The position numbers and the translations under genes were made by a program. The notes under the pieces are model-generated. The model made no database searches. It was given only the letters and a program-made list of their open reading frames with translations, and had not been told where the DNA came from. Of a stretch of DNA of 64,000 bases, positions 46,049 through 54,984 are shown one piece after another. The stretch's first letter is position 1; the number at the start of each line of letters is the position of its first letter. Source of the DNA: Salivita marina (GTDB taxonomy: Bacteria > Pseudomonadota > Gammaproteobacteria > Pseudomonadales > Azotimanducaceae); the NCBI GenBank assembly GCA_038144425.1, contig JAYQNS010000003.1:310001-374000 (forward strand), written 5' to 3'.

Positions 46049-47269
46049 ATGCCGATGCGCGCATTCACGGTCGTCATACTCACCGTTTTACTCATGGCGG
46101 GCCTGCCGGCGAAGGCCGATATTACGCTGGAGGCCCTCGAAGCTGGCTCCGGGGTACGCTGGCCTCAGGCCCTGCGGGATCAGGTGGTCCCCAGCCTTGG
46201 GGCGCTTAACGAGCAAGAACCTCACCGGGCCGTTGCCGTTTCCGTAAATCCATCCCTGGACACCTTTGCCCTAGGTTCGGCCTGGAAGGCCCCCACCGCG
46301 GTGATGGCCAGCCAGGGGGCCCTGCAAAGTTGCGAACAGGACCGGGCCGGCAAGGGGCTCGAAGCGCCCTGCGAGATCCTGATCAGCGATGACGCCATCA
46401 TTCCCCTGGGGCGGGCTTACCGGGAGGCGGTGGATCTCACCCAGGGCAGCCAGGTATGGCGGGTAACGAGCCCCGAGGGCACGCTCTATCTTGTGGGGTC
46501 GATCCACGCACTGAAGCCCTCGCTCTTCCCCCTACCTCCGGTTTACGAACAGGCCTACCAGGCGGCGGAGCAGCTGGCCGGGGAGGTGAACCCGCTTTTG
46601 ATGACTGACCCGGCTCGCATGAGCGCGCTCCAAAGCCTCCCCCGGCCATCAGAAAAAACCCTTCGCAGGGAAATGCCTAAGGCCCTGAAGAAGAACCTAG
46701 AGGCCTTCTTCGAAGGCCTCGGCGCCCCGCCGGAGCTCGCCTATAGCGCACCCCCGCTGGCCATGGCCATGGAACTGCAGAGCCTCACTCTGCTAAGCCT
46801 CGGCTACTCTCCGCAGGCCGGCTTTGAAGCCTTTTTCGCCCGCCGGGCCAGCCAGGAAGGCAAGCCCTTTGTGGAGCTGGAGGATCCGGTAGCGGTGCTC
46901 GGCTCGCTCATGAGCCTCCCCCTACCCTTGCAGTTCCAGGCTCTAGTCCAGACCTTCGAGGATCGAGGAAGGGCGCCAGACTTGCTCGGCAAGCTGCTGA
47001 CGCTCTGGTACGCCGGCGATCCGGAGGCCCTCTTCGCGGCAAGCATCGAGGATTTGGCCACCCTGGAGGATGCGGCGCTGCTTCAGGACACGCTCTTCGA
47101 TCGGCGCAACGCCGCCATGACGAAGGCACTGCTGCCCCTGCTTAAAAGTGGGAAGACCACCTTCGCCATGGTCGGGGCCGGACATCTCGGAGGGCCGAAG
47201 GGCATGCTCGCGGAGCTCCGCCGGGAAGGCTACGCGCCCGTCCAGCTCACCTTGGGGGTGACCCTCTAG
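46049..47269 (+). CDS. TraB/GumN family protein
   Basis: 406 residues from the ATG at 46049 with GGGAGG upstream, then a signal peptide ending AKA. The first 130 mature residues are extra. The TraB/GumN domain runs from about 145 with LYLVGSIHALKPS (GxxH motif) to MVGAGHLGGPKGMLAELRREGY near the end. The family shares a fold with Tiki-type metalloproteases; the bacterial role is poorly known. Stop shared with DUF2130 in a CTAG. Confidence 0.83.
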   Translation: MPMRAFTVVILTVLLMAGLPAKADITLEALEAGSGVRWPQALRDQVVPSLGALNEQEPHRAVAVSVNPSLDTFALGSAWKAPTAVMASQGALQSCEQDRAGKGLEAPCEILISDDAIIPLGRAYREAVDLTQGSQVWRVTSPEGTLYLVGSIHALKPSLFPLPPVYEQAYQAAEQLAGEVNPLLMTDPARMSALQSLPRPSEKTLRREMPKALKKNLEAFFEGLGAPPELAYSAPPLAMAMELQSLTLLSLGYSPQAGFEAFFARRASQEGKPFVELEDPVAVLGSLMSLPLPLQFQALVQTFEDRGRAPDLLGKLLTLWYAGDPEALFAASIEDLATLEDAALLQDTLFDRRNAAMTKALLPLLKSGKTTFAMVGAGHLGGPKGMLAELRREGYAPVQLTLGVTL

Positions 47270-48492
47270 CCCCCTAAATCGTCACCCAGGGCCTGGAATT
47301 TGGCCTGCATGGTGGGGTTGTTCCGGGTCAGCTTCTTGATGGACACATCCTGGGCCTTGTCATTGGCAAGGCGCAGGTTGCGGTCCGCACCGAGCAGCGC
47401 ATCCTTAGTTTTCTGCAAATGGTCGATGGACTTATCGATCTCATCGATCGCCGTCTGAAAGCGCCGGGAGGCCAGATCGTAGTTCTTGCCGAAGGCCGTC
47501 TTAAAGGCTTCGAGGTTCTCTTCAAAGTGGGTGATATCCACATTCTGCGCCTTCACCAGCGCAAGCTCCTGCTTATAGCTGAGGGCGCCCAGAGCCGCAT
47601 TGCGCAGAAGCGCAATGATGGGCAGGAAGAACTGCGGGCGGATCACGTACATCTTGGGATAGCGATGGGACACATCGACGATGCCCGTATTGTAGAGCTC
47701 GCTATCGGCCTCAAGGAGCGACACCAGAATGGCATATTCGCAGCCCTTTTCGCTGCGATCCTTGTCCAGCTCCTTTAGGAAATCCTCGTTGCGCTTCTTC
47801 GTTGCCGTGGTGTCCGCCTCGTTCTTCATCTCAAACATGATGGAGACGATCTCCGTCCCCGCCTCGTCCTGGTCCCGGAAGATGTAGTCGCCCTTGCTCC
47901 CGGTGCGGGCGTCGTTGTCCTTCTCGAAGTAGGCATTCGGAAAGGCCGTGGCGCGGATCTGGTTGAAGGCCGTTTCGCAGTGCTGCTCGAGGGTCTCGCC
48001 CAGCATCTTGGTGGACAGTCGCGCCTTCATATCCTTCAGGCGCTCGATGGCGTCGTCCCGATCCTTTAGCTGAACCTCGTAGCGCTCCTTGAGGGCCTGC
48101 TCGGCGAGGGACTTCTCCAGGGCAAGGCGATCCAGCTTAGCCCCGAGCTGGTCCCGCTCCTGGGTGACGGCGGTCACGGCCTTCGACACGGCGAGCTCCT
48201 GGGCCAGGGCCTGTTCTTTCAGGGCTTGGCGAGCCTCGTCCCGCTCCCGGACGGCGTCGGCCAGCGCATCCTTCACGGCAAGATCCTTGGCCAGCTCCGC
48301 CGCATCGAGCTTCGCCTGCAGCTCGCTTTTTGCCAGGGCCACCGCGTCCCGCTTCTCCCGCTCGGCCACGGCCAGGCGCTCCTCGAGGGCTGCGGTGAAC
48401 TCGTGGTCCCGCACCTGCTTCAGGAGATCGGCGTAGCCGGCATCATCAACCTTAAAGGCTGTTCCGCATTTCGGGCAGCTGATGGCTTGCAT
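47266..48492 (-). CDS. DUF2130 coiled-coil protein
   Basis: 408 residues from the ATG at 48492 (GGAAGGAG upstream). A zinc-ribbon-like start ISCPKCGTAFKVDD is followed by a long Ala/Glu/Lys coiled coil (about 25-160) and the DUF2130 core with KGDYIFRD, EMKNEADTT, KNEDFLKELDKDR-type residues and YVIRPQFFLPIIALL. The core resembles a PD-(D/E)xK-type nuclease fold; activity has not been established to my knowledge. Confidence 0.85.
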   Translation of the reverse strand: MQAISCPKCGTAFKVDDAGYADLLKQVRDHEFTAALEERLAVAEREKRDAVALAKSELQAKLDAAELAKDLAVKDALADAVRERDEARQALKEQALAQELAVSKAVTAVTQERDQLGAKLDRLALEKSLAEQALKERYEVQLKDRDDAIERLKDMKARLSTKMLGETLEQHCETAFNQIRATAFPNAYFEKDNDARTGSKGDYIFRDQDEAGTEIVSIMFEMKNEADTTATKKRNEDFLKELDKDRSEKGCEYAILVSLLEADSELYNTGIVDVSHRYPKMYVIRPQFFLPIIALLRNAALGALSYKQELALVKAQNVDITHFEENLEAFKTAFGKNYDLASRRFQTAIDEIDKSIDHLQKTKDALLGADRNLRLANDKAQDVSIKKLTRNNPTMQAKFQALGDDLGG

Positions 48493-48751
48493 GGGGACTC
48501 CTTCCCGAGGGGGCTTAGAAGTAAATTCGTCATGGAAGTATAGGGGCCTCATACGCTTGCGTGGGCACGTATGAACTTAAACTGTCCACCATTACCCCGC
48601 CCGCCAAAAATCCGTCGCCAACTTCACGAAAGTTCACGGCCGAATAGGAGCATTAATCCTAAAAAATAGGGTTTCCCCCCATAGCCCGCAACGGACGGGG
48701 CGTAGATGATACTTGGCCGTCTAAAGGAACTGGTGAGAAGGACCTCCCACC

Positions 48752-49201
48752 TTGGGTCAGCGCAGCGACAATCTCGATGGCTTTTTGGGGCTTGGGCCCC
48801 TAGCGCCCTATCTCGTAGGTTCGGGGGAGCAGGCTCAGGCCCAAGCCCTCCGCGGCCTGCCCCATGCCCAGGCGTTCCTAAGGCTGCGCGCCCACGGTGA
48901 TTCGCAGCAAGCCGTCGCGAGCACCCGGCGCGGGCAGCGCGCCTACGAAACCCTAGGCCCACGGCCTACCAGGGAGGCGTCAAAGCAAGAACCGGCCGCT
49001 CGCGCCCACCCGGAGGGCACGCAGGGCAGGGAAACGGCTTTCCGGAAAACCCTGGGGCTAAGCCCGTCAGGGCAGCTGACGGAGGCGACGCTTCAGCAGG
49101 CCTATCGCCGGGCCTTGCAACGCGCCCATCCCGATACCGGCGGCTCCCTAGAGGCCTTCCATGCGGTGCAGGAAGCCTATCGGGGCCTCCGCGCCCGCTA
49201 G
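48752..49201 (+). CDS. Small protein with C-terminal J-like domain
   Basis: 149 residues from a TTG at 48752 with AAGGA 9 bp upstream; a TGA 18 bp before it excludes longer forms. The first 90 residues are low-complexity and charged. The last 50 (LQQAYRRALQRAHPDTGG, AVQEAYRGL) have the helix-HPD-helix arrangement of a J domain, which stimulates DnaK ATPase. Start codon and N-terminus are uncertain. Confidence 0.6.
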   Translation: MGQRSDNLDGFLGLGPLAPYLVGSGEQAQAQALRGLPHAQAFLRLRAHGDSQQAVASTRRGQRAYETLGPRPTREASKQEPAARAHPEGTQGRETAFRKTLGLSPSGQLTEATLQQAYRRALQRAHPDTGGSLEAFHAVQEAYRGLRAR

Positions 49202-49266
49202 CGCCCCTGGCGCCCCTGCCCCGCCCCCGCCATGATGGCTCTGGCCTAGGCGACGGGAGGGCTGCC

Positions 49267-50433
49267 ATGGAGACGCCGGACTTCGATCACTACCCCACGG
49301 CGCGGCACGTGCAGGGCGCCGCCGTGCTGCCTCTGGGCCTTGAAGCGCGCTGGGATGACGGGGCAGTCACCACCCATCACGCGCTTTGGCTCCGAGAAAA
49401 CGCCCCAGGCCCGGAAACCACCCATCCGGACACCCGAGAACAAGCCCTCCAACTGGTGGACATCCCTAAGGATCTTCGGGTCCTCAGCGCCAGCCCTTCC
49501 CAAGGCGGAGGCCTGGCCGTGCGCTTCTCCGATGGTACGGAAGCCCAATATCACCCCGGCTGGCTCCGAGCCTTCGCGCGGGAAACGCAGGAGGCCCCCT
49601 TTGCCCTGCCCCCGCGGCAGCTTTGGACCGGGGATGGCCTTGGCGCCCAGCCCCGCTTCTCCGCCGAGGCCGTCGATCACGATCCTCAGGCCTTTGAGGC
49701 CTACTGCGAAGCGCTCCACGCCCTGGGCTTCGCCATCCTGGAAGGCGTAACCCCCAGGCCCGGGCAGGTAGAACAGGTCGCCCAGCGCCTAGGTCCCCTG
49801 CGGGAGTCAAACTTCGGGCGGCTCTTCGATGTGCGCACGGAGACGGAGCAGACCTCCAATGCCTACACCACCATGGCCCTGCCCGTGCACGCCGACCTTT
49901 GCACCCGAGAGCACATGCCCGGGCTGCAGTTTCTCCACTGCCTAGAGAACAGCACGGTAGGGGGTGCCACGCGCCTCACGGACGGGTTCCAGCTTGCGGA
50001 GACCCTACGCAAGGAAGATCCTAGCGCCTTCAAAACCCTCAGCACCGAGCCTTTGCTTTTTGCCAACAGGGCAGAGGATTCGGACTACCGCTGGGAGGCG
50101 CCCCTCATAAGCCTGGACGCTAAGGGCGCGCTCCAGGAGCTGCGCTTTTCCCCCTGGCTTCGGGGGCCGCTGAGCACGGATCTCGAAACTACCGATCGGA
50201 TCTATCGCGCCCTCCGCGCCCTTTTTCGCCGGGCGGAAGCCCCCGGCGCCTTCCTGCGCTTCACCCTGAGGGCCGGGGACCTCCTGGCCTTTGACAACGC
50301 CCGCCTGCTTCACGGACGGGAAGCCTTCGATGGGAATATCGGCTCGCGCTGGCTCCAAGGCTGCTACGGGGCCCGGGAGGAACTACACTCCCAGCTGCGC
50401 ATGCAGAGCCGACGGCGCCGCCAATCCCCTTAG
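49267..50433 (+). CDS. Gamma-butyrobetaine hydroxylase-like Fe(II)/2-oxoglutarate dioxygenase
   Basis: 388 residues. An N-terminal DUF971-type domain (about 20-115, with HHALWLREN) precedes a TauD-type barrel. Iron ligands are His208 and Asp210 (PVHAD) and His349 (LLHGRE), with a 2-oxoglutarate-binding Arg following. GFAILEGVTP, TEQTSNAYTT and GGATRLTDGF fit the BBOX/trimethyllysine dioxygenase group. It would hydroxylate gamma-butyrobetaine to carnitine, giving an osmolyte or acyl carrier. No other carnitine genes are adjacent. Stop overlaps that of lolE. Confidence 0.82.
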   Translation: METPDFDHYPTARHVQGAAVLPLGLEARWDDGAVTTHHALWLRENAPGPETTHPDTREQALQLVDIPKDLRVLSASPSQGGGLAVRFSDGTEAQYHPGWLRAFARETQEAPFALPPRQLWTGDGLGAQPRFSAEAVDHDPQAFEAYCEALHALGFAILEGVTPRPGQVEQVAQRLGPLRESNFGRLFDVRTETEQTSNAYTTMALPVHADLCTREHMPGLQFLHCLENSTVGGATRLTDGFQLAETLRKEDPSAFKTLSTEPLLFANRAEDSDYRWEAPLISLDAKGALQELRFSPWLRGPLSTDLETTDRIYRALRALFRRAEAPGAFLRFTLRAGDLLAFDNARLLHGREAFDGNIGSRWLQGCYGAREELHSQLRMQSRRRRQSP

Positions 50434-51620
50434 TGCAAGGCCCGCGCCGGCAAAACCTGGCTGGCGCGCCAGGCGGGATAGGCCGCGGCGAACACCGTGG
50501 CCACGGCAGCGGAGAGGCTTACCAGAAGAAAGTCCCTGGCCTGGGGATCGGATGGAAGGGCCTGGAAGTAGGTACCCCCCAGGAAGGAGAAGGAAAAAAG
50601 CTGCTCCGCAAGCACAAGGAAGGCACCGGCGTTTTCCGCAAGGCCGTAGCCAAGGGCCGCGCCCAGGGCACTCCCCGCCCCCCCCACCATGGCCCCCTGA
50701 ACCAGGAATATCTGGGCAACGTGCTGTCGGCTCGCCCCCTGGGTCATGAGCATGGCAATGGCGCCGCGCTTTTCATCGACCAGGCGGGTCAGACTCGCGA
50801 CCAGGTTAAAAAGGGCCACGGCGATGATCAGCCCCACCACGAGACCCATCATGCGGCGCTCAAGGGCAACGGCAGCGAACAGCGCCCCGTAGCGATCGGT
50901 CCAGGGAGTGAGCTGGACCCCGGCCCCAAGCGCGTTTTGCCAGTGCCCCACGAACGCTGGCGCGCTTTGCGGATCCGCCAGCGCCAGGCGGTAGCTCGTG
51001 GCGAGGTCTAGCCCCGCGGCGGCGACGCTGTCTTCTCCCGCCACAAGGAGGGTTTGGTCCACCTGGGCGCCAAAGCTGAAGTAGCCCGCCACCCGCAGGG
51101 GCACGGGGCGCACCTGCAGCCGCGTGCCCACCACCTCGGGAATCAGCGCCGTGAGCGTATCTCCGGGAAACACCCCAAGGCGCGCCGCGAGGCCTCGTCC
51201 AAGGCGGGCCTCTCCCGGCCCCGGGGGCGCTGCGATGCCATCCCCTGCGCCCAGGGGAAAGGCCTCCCAGGCCGGCTGGGAAAAGCCTTGGAACGCCCCG
51301 GGCTCAGCCCGGCCGCCGAGGGAGAACAGGGCGGGGGTCGTGACAAAGGGCACCAGGGTCTGCACCCGGGCATCGCCCCTGAGCTCGGAAAGCTGTTCAG
51401 GACTGAGGGGCGCCGCGGTCGTGATCATGACGTGGGGCGTGGCCTGAAGCAGGCGCCCCTGAAGCGTGCTCTGAAAGCCCTGCATCACGGAGAGCACGGC
51501 GAGCAAGGCCGCCACCCCAAGCACGAGCCCAGTGACGCTAAGCACGGCCAGCAAGGACCAGCCCCGGCCGCGGCCGAGGGCGTGAAGAAAGCGCCAGCCT
51601 ACCCAAGCGCTGAAGGTCAT
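50430..51620 (-). CDS. lolE: Lipoprotein-release ABC transporter permease LolE
   Basis: 396 residues. One N-terminal helix (about 22-45), a large periplasmic domain and three C-terminal helices with the FtsX-type segment MMGLVVGLIIAVALFNLVASL and DEKRGAIAMLMTQGAS. It starts inside the lolD stop (ATGA). Called LolE by its place in the C-D-E order; LolC and LolE are hard to separate by sequence. Confidence 0.88.
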   Translation of the reverse strand: MTFSAWVGWRFLHALGRGRGWSLLAVLSVTGLVLGVAALLAVLSVMQGFQSTLQGRLLQATPHVMITTAAPLSPEQLSELRGDARVQTLVPFVTTPALFSLGGRAEPGAFQGFSQPAWEAFPLGAGDGIAAPPGPGEARLGRGLAARLGVFPGDTLTALIPEVVGTRLQVRPVPLRVAGYFSFGAQVDQTLLVAGEDSVAAAGLDLATSYRLALADPQSAPAFVGHWQNALGAGVQLTPWTDRYGALFAAVALERRMMGLVVGLIIAVALFNLVASLTRLVDEKRGAIAMLMTQGASRQHVAQIFLVQGAMVGGAGSALGAALGYGLAENAGAFLVLAEQLFSFSFLGGTYFQALPSDPQARDFLLVSLSAAVATVFAAAYPAWRASQVLPARALH

Positions 51621-52330
51621 GGCGTTGCCGGCCCGGGCAACGCTTCCGCCCGAAGCAGCCCGCCTTCAAGGCGCAGGCATCGGTCGAGGCGCGCGGCCAG
51701 GGACAAATCGTGGGTCACCACCACCAGCGCCGTGCCCTGCTCTTCCCGCAGGGCGAGCATCAAATCGATCATCTGATGGGCCGTGGTGGGATCCAAATTC
51801 CCCGTGGGCTCGTCGGCCAGGAGCACGGCGGGCTTGCCCACCAGGGCCCGAGCCAAAGCCACCCGTTGCCGTTCCCCGCCGGAAAGGGCCCCAGGACGAT
51901 GCTGACCCCGGGCCGCCAGGCCCACGGCGCCCAGGAGCCGAGCGGCCTCCGCCAGGGCGTCCGCCTTCCCCAGCCCCCGAATGAGCAACGGCATGGCGAC
52001 GTTTTCCAGCGCCGAAAACTCCGCCAGCAGGTGGTGAAACTGATAGACGAAGCCGAGGTGACCGTTGCGCGCCAGCGCTCGATCCCCGTCGGACAGGGCG
52101 AAGGGGTCCACGGCGCCCCAGCGCACCGTCCCCGCATCGGGGCGGTCCAGCGCCCCCAGCAGGTGCAGCAGCGTGCTCTTCCCCGATCCGGACTGGCCGA
52201 GAATGGCGAGGCGCTCCCTAGCGGCAACGGTCAGGGAGAGGTTCTCCAGCACCGTTAGGGCTCCGGTGGCTCCCTCCCGGTAGCGACGCCCAAGCCCCTC
52301 GGCGGTGAGCACCGCTGCGGCGTTATTCAT
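51617..52330 (-). CDS. lolD: Lipoprotein-release ABC transporter ATPase LolD
   Basis: 237 residues. Walker A GQSGSGKST, signature LSGGERQRVALARAL, Walker B VLLADEPTGNLD and the switch His are all present, as is the FVYQFHHLLAEFSALENV region typical of LolD. It powers extraction of lipoproteins from the inner membrane for LolA. Its ATG overlaps the lolC stop by 8 bp. Confidence 0.95.
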   Translation of the reverse strand: MNNAAAVLTAEGLGRRYREGATGALTVLENLSLTVAARERLAILGQSGSGKSTLLHLLGALDRPDAGTVRWGAVDPFALSDGDRALARNGHLGFVYQFHHLLAEFSALENVAMPLLIRGLGKADALAEAARLLGAVGLAARGQHRPGALSGGERQRVALARALVGKPAVLLADEPTGNLDPTTAHQMIDLMLALREEQGTALVVVTHDLSLAARLDRCLRLEGGLLRAEALPGPATP

Positions 52331-53556
52331 GACGAAGAACCTCCTGCGGAGCCAAAGCGTCAGCGCGACGGGCCGCCAGCGTAATCGCCAGGGCCGCCAG
52401 GGCGCCGGCGACCGCGGTCACGGCGAGGCAATCCCCAGGGCCGGGGCCACGGGCAGATGGTGAACGAAGTAGGCCCCCATGAGCGGCGCCCCCCGAAGCT
52501 CGGAGATCCAGGCGACCAGGGCCGGGGCCACTGCGCACAGGGCAAGGCCCCCAGCACCCCCGCCAGAATGCCGCCCCCAGCCACAAAGGCGCCGTGCCAG
52601 CGGAAGACCGCGCGGAGCTGAGCACCGCCCAGGCCCAGGGAAGACAGCATGGCGAGGGCGGAGGTTTGCTGGCGAATAGCCATGAGCACCATGGCGATCA
52701 GATTAAAGGCCGCCATGGCGACAAGCAGGGTCAGCACGAGAAAAAGCATCTTCTTTTGCACAGCGATGGCCTCGAAGAGAGCCCCGTAGCGATCCCGCCA
52801 ATCGCTAAAGCGAAAGGCGCCGCCTCCAGCCTCCGGAAGGGCTTCGAGGGCCGCCTCAACCCGAGCCCGGTCCTCCCCCACGGCGAGCACGTCCCGAACC
52901 CCGAGACGCAGGCTCCGTGCCCCCCCGCGGCGCGCCAGGGCGCGCACGTCATCGAGGTGCGCCAGCAGGGTCTGCCCATCGAGGAGCGTCCCCGTCTCCA
53001 AAAGCCCAAGGACCGTGACCGTGCGCTGCACGGGGAAGGCCCCGGCCAGAGTCAGGCGAAGGTTGGGCACCACTAGGGTCAGGGAATCCCCCGGGGCCAG
53101 CGCAAGGCCCCGGGCCAACTCCGCGCCCAAAAAAACCCCGAAGGTTCCGGGACGAAGCGCGGCGGTCTGCGCGGGGGTCAGGCCACTGAGGGCCCCGCCC
53201 CCCGGCGCCACCCCCAGCACCTGCACGGGGCGGCTTAGGGTGCGGGCTCCGGCCTGAGCCACGAGGGCCAGGGCGCCCAGTTCCTCAAAGGGCTCGGCTC
53301 CTTTGATGCCCGGCAGAGCGGCCAGCGCGGGGGCATGGTCCGCGGGATCGACCCCATAGCCCTCCACCACCAGCTGGGGAACGGCCCCAAGCACCTCCTC
53401 CCGAAGGGCGCGCTCAAAGCCATTGGCCACGGACAACACCAGCACAAGCACGGCCACGGCAAGGGCAATGCCTCCGGCGGCGGCGACGGTGACGAAAGAT
53501 AGGAAAGCCCCCTCGGGGCGAAGAAAGCGGGCCGCGAGGAAGCGCGGAAGATTCAC
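52323..53556 (-). CDS. lolC: Lipoprotein-release ABC transporter permease LolC, two frameshifts
   Basis: GTG start at 53556, 6 bp after nqrM, with no clear ribosome site. An N-terminal helix and periplasmic domain are followed by membrane helices (KKMLFLVLTLLVAMAAFNLIA). The frame is lost at C5 52548-52552 and again at C4 52433-52436. Adding one base at each restores GVLGGLALCAVAPALVAW and ALGDCLAVTAVAGALAAL and ends at LRHE (52323), 411 residues. lolCDE is essential in most gammaproteobacteria, so sequence errors are likely. Confidence 0.85.
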
Positions 53557-53562
53557 AAGCGT

Positions 53563-53811
53563 CTAGGACTGATCAAAGGCGTCGTAGCCAAGCTCCGCCG
53601 CCTGCCCGCCGCGCACGCCCTTAGCCTTCACCGGGGTTTTTTCCACGCAGCGGCTGGGATCGTTGCCACAAAGGCTACAGGTGCCCGCGCCATCGACCTT
53701 ATTCAAGCCCCCGCAGGTGCCGGCGATGGGGGCCCGGCCGAAGCTCACCCCCACGGCCATGGCCGCCACCAGCGCCAGCATAAAGAGAAAGGCGAAGACC
53801 AGCTCGAACAT
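53563..53811 (-). CDS. nqrM: Na+-NQR maturation protein NqrM
   Basis: 82 residues from the ATG at 53811 (an in-frame GTG lies 6 bp before it). One membrane helix (FELVFAFLFMLALVAAMAVG) is followed by GRAPIAGTCGGLN and the Cys-rich CSLCGNDPSRC, the DUF539/NqrM signature. It helps insert the Fe centre between NqrD and NqrE. It follows apbE by 7 bp, the usual end of an nqr operon, but nqrA-F are not in the window. Confidence 0.9.
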   Translation of the reverse strand: MFELVFAFLFMLALVAAMAVGVSFGRAPIAGTCGGLNKVDGAGTCSLCGNDPSRCVEKTPVKAKGVRGGQAAELGYDAFDQS

Positions 53812-53818
53812 GGGCACG

Positions 53819-54883
53819 TTACCCCTCGTCAGTTCCCAGGGCCTCGAAGGCCGCGTTGGCGCGGCGCTCAAAGCCCTCTCCGTCGTAAAGGATAAACAAA
53901 ACGGGGAGCTTCTGCCTCTCCGCCAAGGCCAAGCCCGCCTCGGGCCCGAGCACGTTCATGGCCGTCGCCCAGGCATCGGCCCAGAGCGCTTCGGGATGGG
54001 CTACGGTGACCGATGCCACGCGCTGGGGGATGGGATAGCCCGTGCGTGGATCGATGGTGTGGGAGTAGCGCACGCCGTCGGCCTCGAAGAAGTTGCGGTA
54101 GTCGCCGCTCGTGGCCAGGGACAGATCCTTCAGGGGCAAGGCCTCTTGCACCAAGCCCCGGGCCGAGGGGTCCGGCACTTCCACGCCAATGCGCCAGGGC
54201 ACGCCCCGGTCATTCAGGCCCCGGGCCCGCACCTCCCCGCCAATATCCACGAGATAGTTCCCGAAGCCCGCCGCCTCGAGCACGGCAGCCAGCACATCGA
54301 CGCCATAGCCCTTGGCCAGAGCCGACAGGTCCACCTCAACCCCCGGGGCCCTGCGCTGAAGGCTCGGGGGATCGGCGCTCAGCACCAGCTTTTCAAAGCC
54401 CACCATTGCCTGCGCGGCCGCAATAGCCTCCGCCGAGGGGGGCGCCACCCGGCGCTTACCCCCAGCGCCAAAGCCCCAGAGATCAATCAAGGGTCCCACG
54501 GTGACATCAAAGGCCCCGCCGCTCGCCGTGCTGACGGCCTGGGCCGCGGCCACCACGATGGCGAAGGCCGGCTCAATAGCAAAGGGCGTAAAGCTTTCGC
54601 TTTTGTTGAACTGGGAGATGGTGGCCTGGGGGTCCCAGGTGGACATGCTGGCGTTCACAGCAACCAGCGCGTCTTTCAGCTGGCCTTCCAAAGCCCCGGG
54701 GGCCGGCGCCGCCCCCTCCGCGAGGTAGGTGACACGCCAATAGGTGCCCATGGTTTGTCCCTGGAGCGTGACTTTTTCCGGGGCGCCCTCGCAGGCTGCC
54801 AGAGCAAGAACCGCAAGAAGCCCCAGCGTGCCTATGCCAAGCCCGCGTATCCAAAGGGTGCGTATCCAAAGCCTGCCGTTCAC
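53819..54883 (-). CDS. apbE: FAD:protein FMN transferase ApbE
   Basis: 354 residues from a GTG at 54883 with AAGGAGA 7 bp upstream; longer in-frame starts lack a site. The lipoprotein signal ends at ALAAC. The ApbE core has MGTYWRVTY, the Ser/Thr-Met-Asp region MSTWDPQATISQFN, GPLIDLWGFG, DLSALAKGYGVD, DIGGEVRARG and the metal-binding HTIDPRTGYPI. It attaches FMN to NqrB and NqrC in the periplasm. The two LWIR copies in the signal region come from a 15-bp duplication. Confidence 0.92.
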   Translation of the reverse strand: MNGRLWIRTLWIRGLGIGTLGLLAVLALAACEGAPEKVTLQGQTMGTYWRVTYLAEGAAPAPGALEGQLKDALVAVNASMSTWDPQATISQFNKSESFTPFAIEPAFAIVVAAAQAVSTASGGAFDVTVGPLIDLWGFGAGGKRRVAPPSAEAIAAAQAMVGFEKLVLSADPPSLQRRAPGVEVDLSALAKGYGVDVLAAVLEAAGFGNYLVDIGGEVRARGLNDRGVPWRIGVEVPDPSARGLVQEALPLKDLSLATSGDYRNFFEADGVRYSHTIDPRTGYPIPQRVASVTVAHPEALWADAWATAMNVLGPEAGLALAERQKLPVLFILYDGEGFERRANAAFEALGTDEG

Positions 54884-54984
54884 CGCTACTCTCCTTCGCG
54901 AAGCTGCGCGCCCCTGACCCAGGGCTGCGGGCGCCACCTTAACGAAGGTGGTGGAAAATTACTGCTTTAGAAGAGGAGAACGTC

